Position numbers and translations under genes: made by a program. Shown here piece after piece: positions 55,686 through 64,000 of a DNA stretch of 64,000 bases. Position 1 is the stretch's first letter. Each line of letters opens with the position of its first letter. The notes below the pieces were generated by a model. It did no database searches. It was not told the DNA's origin and worked only from the letters and a program-made list of their open reading frames with translations. This DNA is from Pyropia haitanensis (taxonomy: Eukaryota > Rhodophyta > Bangiophyceae > Bangiales > Bangiaceae). Location of the stretch: assembly GCA_008729055.1 (NCBI GenBank), contig SDUX01000008.1:992001-1056000 (forward strand). The letters run 5' to 3'.

Positions 55686-55722
55686 CCGGATTATTTGATC
55701 CTTTTCGGATCAAATGATCCGG
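55686..55722. repeat. Left subterminal hairpin
   Basis: CCGGATTATTTGATCC (55686-55701), five-base loop, GGATCAAATGATCCGG (55707-55722); the arms pair with one mismatch. Confidence 0.85.
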
Positions 55723-56041
55723 TTTTTCAGTGTCTGTTTTCTTCTATTTCCCGCCACCTGCCGCCTTTTCTGAGGCCAGAAACGAACTCAGCGCCATCTC
55801 TTTGCCCTTGGGGGAGCTTGGGTGCATGCAAGCCTGAGCAGAAGATGAGTTTGGCGCGCTTTTTGTCGAGTACCCGGGCCGGTCGCGCTGCACCTGGGAT
55901 CGCCGCCCGCGGCACACTGTGCCAGGTCTTGCGCGCCCGCCGCGTGCCGCGGACGCACAGAAGCAGAGAGAGCCTGGCGCGTGCGGGTTCCGCACACCAG
56001 GGCCGAGCGCAGAGGGGGGGACGACGACGGGACAGGCCCCC

Positions 56042-56955
56042 TCAGCCGAACGGTTGCCAGTTTCCTCCTCCTCCTTGACAGGTCTTCCCCTCTGCCCAAA
56101 CCCGCGCCACGGCGGCGGCGGGTGCCCCGCCGGCGGGGGACACCCCCCAGACGCCGGTGCGGGCGGGGTCGGGCGCCGCCCCGGCGGGCGGCGGCGCCTC
56201 CAGTGGCGGCACGCCGACGGCGGGCGGCGGCGGCGGGGTGGTGGCGGCGCCGCCGTTTGGGGCCACCCCCTTGACGTATGGGACGCCCTTTGGGGTGCGC
56301 CTGCGCGGCGGGGCGGCCACCTCCGGGGTGGGGCCCTTTGCGGGGGCCCTGCTGGGGGGATTCCGCTGTGGCGGCACGCCCCCCGCGGCGGCGTCCGAGG
56401 GCAGCGTTGCCGCCGCCGGCGGCAGCGGCAGCGGCAGCGGCAGCGGCAGCGGCAGCGGCAACGGCGGGGCGCCGTCGCGCGCGGCAGCGTCGCCAGCGCC
56501 CGCCGGCAGCGGCCGCGGCAGCAGCTGCCGGGTGTTGGCCCCACCGGCGGCCGGAAAGCGGGGAGGGCCGTCGCCCTTCCCGCCGGCGGCCTTCTCGCCC
56601 TTTTTGTCGCCCCTGCCGCCGCCGGCGACGGCGAAGTAGGACGGGGTTGGGGTCTGGCCGCCGGCGGGGGCGCCGTCGCCTCCGCCTCCTCCGCCGCGAA
56701 GCCGTCGCCGTCGACGCCGGCGTAGGGGTCGGAGGCGGCACAGGTGACGGCGGCTGTGCCGGCGGCGACGCGGCCGCGGCGGGGGGGGGGGCGCAACTCC
56801 GACGCCTCCGCCGGCGGGGGCGCCGCGGGCGCCCGTGTTTGGCACCCTCCCGGCACCGGGCAGGGGGCTGTGGTGCTGGCCGTGGCGCGGCCGTCGTTTG
56901 GGGCGCCTGGTCCGGGCGCACCTGCGCTCGCTGCGCCGGGCGCGCTGGCCGCCAT
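56042..56955 (-). CDS. Unknown Gly/Pro/Ala-rich protein inside the inverted-repeat element
   Basis: Not recognised. It starts MAASAPGAASAGAPGPGAPN at 56955. The first part includes CAASDPYAGVDGDGFAAEE, an acidic stretch unlike its antisense frames. The second part, in a neighbouring frame, reads SYFAVAGGGRGDKKGEKAAG, then FPAAGGANTRQLLPRPLPAG, a (PL)n tract from a CCGCTG-type hexamer repeat (56424-56460), RRTPKGVPYVKGVAPNGGAA, and ends CQGGGGNWQPFG. The change of frame near 56690 has no long homopolymer, so a small intron or true frameshift is possible. The protein has no transposase or nuclease motif I can see. It could be an accessory protein of the element, a captured host gene or a coincidental ORF. 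Confidence 0.4.
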
Positions 56956-57156
56956 GGCGGGGCCTCTGCCTGCCGCCCCTCTCGTGGCTCCCCCGTCGTC
57001 GCCTTTGTGGTCGTCTGCGCCGGCGCTGCGAACGGCGCCGCGACCGCCGGTCACCGCGGGCGCCCCTCAGGCTGTGTCTGTAGCTCTCCGTAGCCTGGTG
57101 GAGGACAAAAAACCCTCTCAGATGCATGGAATCGACGATTTCTGGTCAGGTCAGGC

Positions 57157-57196
57157 GAGGATCAAATGATCCTCAGGTGAGGATCATTTGATCCTC
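57157..57196. repeat. Right subterminal hairpin
   Basis: GAGGATCAAATGATCCTC (57157-57174), loop AGGT, GAGGATCATTTGATCCTC (57179-57196). The arms are perfectly complementary and each is also almost palindromic on its own. Confidence 0.88.
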
Positions 57197-57218
57197 ATCT
57201 ATGGTAGAATAGACACTA

Positions 57219-57794
57219 GGCCGGTATCCACGGTGACCATGCCGCCGTCCCCATGTTGGGATTGGCCCACACGCGCTTCCCCCCCCCCCCCCCCCGTGCC
57301 GTCGCCCTTGCCGCGCTGGCCACCAGCACGCGCGCGCGCGTGCGCCCGCGCGCCACACCGCACGCCGCGCGTGACGAGTGGCACCGAGAGAAACCAGGCG
57401 GGGTGCCGGGTGCTTCCCCGTGGGCGAGCCCTACCCACAAGGCGCGGGGGGGGAGGGGGAGGGGGAGGGGATGCGCTAGGAGCCCCTCCCCGCCGACGCC
57501 TCGTCGGCGGTGCTCCATCCACACCGTCTGCGCAATCACATCTACCCCACCACGCTGGGCGCCACGCCTCCACCTCCCCCCCCAGCCCCAGCCCCCACGC
57601 CCCCCCCCTTCGTGCCTCGCGGCGGCGTGGCACAACCGCTCAATACGTGCCAATTCCGGCGGCATCCCCCTCTCTCCTCCCCCCCCCCCCCCAGCACCTC
57701 CTATCCACCCCTCCCCCTCCCCCCCTCCCCCCTCCCGCACCGTCACCCCCGCGCAAAAGAATCAACAAAAAGAATCGAACTGTTCGCCTGCGTG
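57219..57794. other. 3' flank of the bZIP gene
   Basis: C-run-rich sequence downstream of the bZIP stop, with no supportable gene. It starts directly outside the inverted-repeat element. Confidence 0.5.
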
Positions 57795-59077
57795 TCACGC
57801 CGATGTGCCTCTGACCCAACTGCCACCATCGGGGTCTTCCCCATCCCCCTCCCCTTCTATTGGCACCCGCGACGTTCCTCCCCCCCTCCCTTCTATACCT
57901 CCTGCCCCTCCTTCCGCCCCTTCCTGCGCGTCTGCACATCCCCCCGCCCTTTCCCCTTCCTCATCTTCTTCGCCCACCCCCAACGCCGCCAACGCGGCTC
58001 TCAACCCTTTGCGCTCGCCGACCAACGCAGCTCTCACGCCTCCGCCCGCTACCACCACCCCCCGCACCGCCTCCAGGGGTGCTTCCAACCCCCCCACCGC
58101 CCCATCCAACCCCGCTACCGCCGCCGCCAAGTCCGCCAGAGCTGCCCGTGCCCGCAGGGAGCGTGCGGCGGATGCACGGTTCCGGATGCGGCGCTGGTGC
58201 AGCATAATCCGCCGGCCGGCGGCGTCCATACCACGCGATGCAGCCGCCGTGGTGCCCGCGGTACAGTCGAGGCGGCCCGCCGCGGCCGCCGCAGATTCTT
58301 CTTGGCGGTGTTGGTGACGACGCCGGCGGATCCGTGGGGGTGGCGGCGGTTGGGGGGATGCCCCGGCCAACACCGCGCCAGCTGGCGCGAGGGAGCCGGC
58401 AGGGGGCGCCCCCAGCGCCACTGTCTGTGTCGTGCGGGCCGTGGTGGGCGCGCCGCCACTCCCACCGACACCGACGCCACTGCCAGCGACACTGGCACTG
58501 ATGCCGCTGCCACCACCACCACCACCACCACCGCCACTGCCGCCGCCGCCGCCACCGCCTCTACCACGTTCATGGTCGCTCCCCCCTCCGTACGCGCGGG
58601 CGTCGTGTACGGGGCCAGCGCTGATGCCCCTCCCCCCCCCCCCGGTGGTGCAGACAGGACGGTTGTAGACGATGGCGGCAGCAGCGGCAGTGTCGGCGGC
58701 GGCGGGGGTGGTCGTGGCAGAATGGGGGCACTCCCCAAGGGCCGCCCGTCGACCGCCGCGACCGCCTGTGGCCGCTTTGGCGGCTGCGTCATGGCCGCCG
58801 ATGCCGCCGTCACTGCCGCTGTCGTTGCCGCTGTCGCTGCTGCTGCCGCAGCCGCCGGCGACGCCGACGGCTTTGGTGGGTGCGCCGGCAGGCGTGACGA
58901 GAACACAGCGGCGGGGATGGCGGATGCAGCCGTGACGGTGGGTGTTGACGAAATGGCGGCGGCGGTCATGGCCATAGTCACCGCCGTCCCGGTGCGTACC
59001 GCCGGTGTGCCCGCGGTGGTCCGCCGAGGCGTCACCCCCATCGGCGAATGGGACGAGCGCGCGGCGGGTGGCGCCAT
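57795..59077 (-). CDS. bZIP transcription factor
   Basis: Starts MAPPAARSSHSPMGVTPRRT at 59077. A long Ala/Pro/Thr-rich, probably disordered region follows, with MTQPPKRPQAVAAVDGRPLG. After the C run 58632-58643 the frame moves and eventually reads MDAAGRRIMLHQRRIRNRAS then AARSLRARAALADLAAAVAG. This is a bZIP basic region (R-x-x-R-N-R-x-S-A-x-R-S) running into a heptad helix. Leu positions AALADLAAAVAGLDGAVGGL are weak for a zipper, with Ala/Val in several d positions. The invariant Arg at the ninth position after Asn is Leu (RNRASAARSLRAR instead of SRAR), which could lower DNA affinity. The C-terminus is acidic (GVGEEDEEGERAGG) and ends WVRGTSA. Likely a nuclear DNA-binding regulator; target unknown. 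Confidence 0.68.
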
Positions 59078-59762
59078 GGACAGAGGAGGGGCGGCGGTGG
59101 AGGCGAGCTCACCAGTGGGGGGGATGGCGGCTTCTCCGGGGGTGCAGGGAGGGGGGGGGGTGGCATAATGGGCGCCATGGCGTCAGAGGAAAGGAGGATG
59201 ATGGTGTATTCGGGGAGGGGGGGGGGGAAGCGGAGGAGGGGAGGAACTGCGCCGACGGCGACAAGCAGAGGAAGACGCAGGTCGCCACCAATCTTGCCGC
59301 CCGTAGTGTGACGGGACCACTCCGCGCACGCCAGCAGCCGCGCCGATGCTGCCAGCCACGTCGGGTGGCGTCGTCGGCACGGGAGCGGGGGGTCGGGAGC
59401 GGGAGTCGGGGGAGAGGGGCGAGGGTCGTTGGCCGCCACGGCCGGGCCGACGGGCGTCAAGGCGGGCGGGAAGGGGAGAGGGGAGGAGCGGAAGGGCGCT
59501 GTCGCACGCGCACGCAGGACATTCCACGGGTGGCGGTGCTATATGGGGCGACGAGGGGGCTCGGGGGGGGGGGGGATGGAGGGGTACCGTGGCAGCACCC
59601 CCACCACTCGCCCGCGGCGGTCTGCGGCACGGCAGCGGCAAAGAACCACGGCCCGCCGCGCGGGGCGCCGAGGCGACAGTCTACTCCACCCAGTCAAGAA
59701 GTAAGTAACGCGAGTCCTCTCTCTGTCTGTCTCTTCGCCCGCCCACCTCCCCTCCTGTCACT
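59078..59762. other. Upstream region of the bZIP gene and 3' flank of the Gly-rich gene
   Basis: Mixed G-rich sequence with runs at 59146-59160 and 59216-59227. Small plus-strand frames here look non-coding. It should contain the bZIP promoter and the Gly-rich gene's 3' UTR. Confidence 0.45.
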
Positions 59763-59920
59763 CTAGCCAAACACCACCTGGCCGCCGCCACCCCCGGCGC
59801 CCGCCCGCCCGCCGCCACTGCCGCCTGCCCCGCCGGCGCGGCCGGCGGAGCCCGTCGAGGCCACCACCGACGGCGGCCGCGGGAGCGGCTGTGGGACTGG
59901 CGGAGGCAGCGGCGGCAGCA

Positions 59921-59958
<38 letters not shown>

Positions 59959-62900
59959 GGCGCCACGGGGGCGGGTGCCGCTACCACGGGCGCCGCCGCG
60001 GGGGCGGGCGGCGCTACCACGGGCGCCGCCGCGGGGGCGGGCGCCGCCACCACAGGTGGCGCCACGGGCGACACGACCGGCGGCGCCACAGTGGGAACCA
60101 TGGGCGCCGGCACAGGCGCCAGCACTGGCGCCGCCGGCACCCCGCGCGGCACCGAGGCTGCCGCCGCGGCCGGCGCACCCGACGCCCCGTCACCGCCGTC
60201 TCCTCCATTACCGGCCGTGGTCCCCCCCCCACTGACCGCGACGGTGCTCGCCCCGTCGCCGCCGCCACCCCCGCCGCCGCCGCCCCCAAACCCGCCCGCC
60301 ATTGGCGTGGCGCCATCACCGCCGTCGCCACCGTCGAGTGGTCCGCCCACCACGCTGCCGCCGCCGCCGCCGCCGCCGCCAGCCCCCCCCCGCGAGCCAT
60401 CACCGCCTGCCCCCCCGTCTCCCCCGCCGCCAGCCATCGAGCCTGTCGGCCCGCCGCCCATACCGCCATTGCCGCCGTTGCCGCCAATCCCAGCCGCCGG
60501 CAGCGCCTCGCCGCTCCCATCTCCGTCCGAGCCGCGCCCACCACGCCCCCCACTACCGCCGTCGCCGCCGCCTTGACCGTCACCGCCGTCGCCACCCGCG
60601 CCGCCACCGCCGCCCTCGGCGGCAAAGGGCCCATTGCCGCCGCTGCCGGCACGTCCCCCATTGCCTCCGTTCCCGCTGCCACGGCCGTCGCCGCCATCGC
60701 CGCCGGTGCCGCCTGTGCCGCCCTTGCCAGTGCGGCTGTCGTCGGTGGTGACCATCGGCGCACCAGAGCTACGGCTGTCTACCATCCCCGATGCGGGCGC
60801 AGATGCACCCGACGGGGATACTGACGACGGCGACGACGAAGAGGAGCGGCCGCCGCCGCCGCCGCCGCCGTCGCCGCCGCCCGAACTGGCGCCTGACCCG
60901 CCGTCACCACCCGCCCCGCCCATGCCACCCATACCCGCACCTTCACCCGACCCCGAGTTGCCGCTGCGGCCGCCGGTCCCGCCGTCGGACCCACCTGGGC
61001 CGTCACCCCCGTTCCCCCCGTCAGCGCCCGCCATACCGTTATTCCCGTTGGGGCCGTCGCCGCCATTTCCACCATCACCACCCCCCCCGCCAGCTCCGCC
61101 TCCATCGCCGCTCCCCCCGTTTCCGCCAGACCCACCAGGTCCGCCATTGCCGCCCGATGGTCCGTCACCGCCACGGCCGCCGCTCCCACCGGGCCCCCCA
61201 TCGCCGGCGCCGTTCCCGCCACCCCCATTGCCACCCGTGCCGCCGATGCCGCCGATGCCGCCGCCGTCCTTGTCTCCCCCCGCGCCACCATTGCCGCCGG
61301 CGCCGCCCGCGCCGGCTGGCGTTGCCTGGGACCCTTCGGTGCTACCCGCGCCAGCCGAGCCGCCACCACCGCCATTGCCGCCGTCGCCAGCGCCAGAACC
61401 CATACCGCCGACGCCACCATCGCCGCCGGGTCCACCGTCGCCACCATTGGGGCCCCCTCCACCAGCAGCGCCGTCACCGCCCGCTCCACCGTCTCCAGAA
61501 CCGTTTCCAAAGCCCCCATCACCGCCGTTTCCACCCGCGCCGCCAGAACCCGACCGGTCACCGTCGCCGGCTGTGCCACCACCGCCGCCGTTGCCACCCC
61601 CACCGGCGCGTGTCGTGTCGTCGGTGGCCGGGTCGCCCGCGCCACCTACACCGCCAGAGCCTCCGTCGCCACCCGCACCAGCGTCACTGCCGCTGCCGCC
61701 GCTGCCAGCGTCTCCACCCAAGCCGCCGTTGCCGCCAAAGGGGCCGTCGCCGCCCGCCCCGCCTGCCCCGCCGTTACCCGCATCTCCTGCGTTGTTTCCG
61801 CTGCCTCCGTTGCCCCCTCCTCCGCCGTTACCGCCGGCTCCAGCCTCCTCCCCCATGCCACCGTCTCCGCCGCGGCCACCTGCCCCGCCGTCACCAGCCA
61901 AGTCAGTCGGCGCCCCACCCGCTGCGCCGTCACCAGCTGTGCCGCCGTCGCCGCCGTTGCCACCACCGCCAGCCCCTTGGCCAGAGCCGCCCACCCCACC
62001 GTCGCCACCCGCCCCGCCGTTTCCACCACCATCCCCACCACCACCAGCAGCGGCGTCGCCACCATTTCCACCGTCACCCGCCCCTGCGCCGCGGCCACCG
62101 TCCCCACCGTTGCCACCGCGGCCGCCGTCGCCACCCACGGGACCTGCCCCACCGACAGCGCCGTCTCCACCCGCCCCACCGTCGCCAGAGTCGTTTCCAA
62201 AGCCACCGGCGCCGCCATCACCGCCACCCCCGCCGTCACCCGCGCCTTCTTCGTCACCCCCGCCTCCACCATCGCCGCCGTTGCCGCCCCCGCCAGCCCG
62301 CGTAGTGTCGTCCGTGGCCGGGTCGCCATCGCCACCCGCCCCGCCGTTGCCACCACCGCCGCCAGATCCCGAGCGGTCTCCCCCACCACCGCTGCCGGCG
62401 TCTCCACCGTTGCCCCCCGCACCCCCAAAAGGTCCGTCACCACCGGCTCCGCCATTCCCACCCCCCCCTGCGTCCCCAGCGTCGTTTCCAGACCCGCCAT
62501 TGCCGCCGTCTCCACCGTTTCCCCCTCCCCCAGCTGATTCTCCATCACCAGCCGTGCCGCCGTCACCGCCATCGCCACCTGCGCCAGCCGGAGACTCCTC
62601 GCCGCCACCAGGGGTGCCTGCGCCGCCATTTCCTCCTCCACCGCCATTACCCCCTCCACCAGCGTTCACACCAAAGCCGCCTCCACCGGCCGTGCCGCCG
62701 TCGCCACCGTCGCCACCGCCAGGACCGGCGCCACCCGATCCGGCGTCCCCGCCTCCGCCACCAGCACCAGCATCCGGGCCATCACCGCCAGAACCACCGT
62801 CACCCCCAGAGCCACCCAGCCCTCCGTCTGGACCCGGTCCGCCGACAGCACCGTCGCCGCCGCCGCCGCCAGAGCCAGAACCATTTCCAAACCCCCCATT

Positions 62901-64000
62901 GCCGCCCGACCCGCCGTCACCTCCGTCTCCAGCGCGCTCTCCATCCCCCCCGCCAGCACCATCACCGCCATTCCCACCGCCACCAGCTGGGCGCTCATCC
63001 GAGGTGGACGAGTCACCGGCTCCCCCGGCGCCGCCAGCACCCCCAGATCCGCCCTCACCAGCCATGGGGCCCGATCCACCACCAGCACCGTCGCCGCCGT
63101 CCCCTCCGTCTCCCCCAAAGGGACCGTCTCCACCGGCACCACCCACCCCGCCGGGTCCTGCGTCGCCAGCCTCGTTGCCCGAGCCCCCATTACCACCGTC
63201 ACCACCGTTTCCACCTCCACCAGATGCTAGCCCGTCGCCAGCATCGCCGCCGGCTCCCCCCTGCCCACCAGAGCCAGCGGGCTGCTCGGGTCCTCCATCG
63301 GGAACGCCGTCGCCACCCACACCACCGTTTCCGCCTTTCCCGCCGCCGCCTGAGTCATCCCCATCACCGCCGTCACCGCCATCGCCAGCGCTGCCGCCGT
63401 CGCCCCCCCCGGGGCCGGCACCTCCAACGCCCGCGTCTCCACCATTGCCGCCGCCGCCGGCTTTGTTGCCACTGCCGCCATCGCCGCCGGCTCCGCCGGC
63501 TCCGCCATCGCCGGCGTTGTCGCCTCCCCCCCCCCCTGCACCGTCACCGCCGTTACCACCCCCGCCAGCGTTGATGCCGTCGCCACCGGCGCCGCCGTCT
63601 CCCCCAGGGCCGCCGTCGCCTGCGTTTTGGCCGTCACTCCCACCAATCCCCCCGGCGCCGCCGTTGCCGCCGTCGCCACCCGTGGCGTCCTCATTGGGTG
63701 CATCTGGGTCACCCGCACCGGCAAGCCCGCCGTCGCCACCGGCGCCGCCCGCTCCAGATCCGTCCCCTGTACCCCCATTACCACCCGGTCCGCCGTCGCC
63801 GCCGTCCCCCCCAAAGGGTCCCGTCCCACCGCCGCCTCCATCCCCCCCTGGCCCGCCTCCGGACGCGCCATTGAGGTTTCCCCCGTTCCCGGCAATTCCC
63901 CCGTCGCCGCCGTCCCCCCCCCCCGACTCGTCCCCGCCGGGCCCGCCCGAGCCACCGGCGCCTCCCGACCCAGCGGGGACGCCCGTCTCACCAGACGTGG
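59763..64000 (-). CDS. Giant Gly-rich tandem-repeat protein, 5' end outside window
   Basis: The window ends inside this gene; more than 1400 residues are visible. Almost all of it is built of GGxGGxGG units with Asp, Asn, Ser and Ala at the x positions ([16 protein letters not shown]). Over this lies a higher-order period of about 230 residues (690 bp) marked by a DGPFGG-type block and by [15 protein letters not shown]. The C-terminal 180 residues change to Pro/Ala/Val repeats ([20 protein letters not shown]), a poly-Pro tract and [10 protein letters not shown] at the stop. The composition recalls PE-PGRS-like and plant Gly-rich wall proteins, with Asp-dense loops that could bind calcium, but no domain outside the repeats is visible. 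The frame also moves at C runs near 63519-63538 and 63921-63931. Localisation is unknown because the N-terminus is missing. Confidence 0.72.
60980..63830 (-). repeat. Higher-order tandem repeat, about 690-bp unit
   Basis: The codon for Phe (or Asn in the last copy) in the DGPFGG-type block lies at 63813, 63118, 62427, 61737 and 61047 (plus-strand coordinate of its first base), giving spacings of 695, 691, 690 and 690. The [10 protein letters not shown] block recurs near 62300 and 61610, at the same spacing. Confidence 0.85.

Larger units (their letters stand above)
55668..57218. mobile_element. TA-flanked inverted-repeat element with subterminal hairpins
   Basis: 1551 bp bounded by a perfect 16-bp inverted repeat: TAGTGTCTATTCTACC at 55668-55683 and its reverse complement GGTAGAATAGACACTA at 57203-57218. 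The outermost TA on each side could be the target duplication of a Tc1/mariner-like transposase. Inside each end sits a hairpin built on GATCAAATGATC: arms 55686-55701 and 55707-55722 on the left, 57157-57174 and 57179-57196 on the right. These ends are AT-rich against a very GC-rich background. No transposase is seen inside, but a minus-strand ORF occupies most of the body. Confidence 0.72.

Noticed and set aside
59763..64000. CRISPR-like or satellite array
   Set aside because: The repeats are coding: they keep one reading frame for GGxGG and have no unique spacers of constant length.

Overview
This window looks like nuclear DNA of a photosynthetic eukaryote with an extremely GC-rich, compact genome. 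The reasons are: spliced genes with GT-AG introns (three introns are placed exactly), proteins found only in eukaryotes (Nup93/Nic96, Mediator MED18, bZIP, RING-H2, the Dug2/Dug3 glutathione-degradation pair), plastid-type proteins (a PAM68-like photosystem II assembly factor and a YbeY-type rRNA endonuclease), and a DIRS/PAT-class tyrosine-recombinase retrotransposon. Most genes have no intron or one, and third codon positions are almost all G or C. A bangiophyte red alga of the Porphyra type is my best guess, but this is inference from composition and gene content.

Layout, left to right: the 3' end of a YbeY gene at the edge; a PAM68-like gene; an Ala-rich membrane protein; a 5-kb gene on the minus strand fusing a Dug3-type glutamine amidotransferase to a Dug2-type WD40 plus M20 peptidase; a 1.36-kb DNA element with 8-bp target duplications; a secreted or lumenal FAD amine oxidase; an ankyrin protein; a VWA/Cache/C-type-lectin membrane protein; a complete 5.5-kb PAT-like retrotransposon (22766-28237); NUP93; a His/Pro/Ala-repeat secreted protein; a wide low-information stretch (34471-38305); a substrate-binding-protein-like membrane protein; a RING-H2 protein; an ACBD6-like acyl-CoA-binding/ankyrin protein; MED18 converging on it; a small unknown gene; a large Kelch protein; a 1.55-kb TA-flanked inverted-repeat element carrying a minus-strand ORF; a bZIP factor; and a giant Gly-rich repeat protein running off the right edge.

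A recurring property matters for anyone using this sequence. In about ten genes the protein-like reading jumps frame exactly at a long G or C homopolymer. The domains on both sides clearly belong together, so these are most likely assembly length errors at homopolymers (or, less likely, real slippage). Gene boundaries are given across such breaks, and the breaks are described but not repaired.

The genes do not form an operon-like unit. Functional themes are plastid biogenesis (YbeY, PAM68), glutathione turnover (Dug3-Dug2 fusion), the nuclear pore and transcription (NUP93, MED18, bZIP), lipid-linked ankyrin adaptors, and cell-surface or wall proteins (VWA/CTLD, binding-protein-like, His-rich, Gly-rich). 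The three mobile elements sit between genes.
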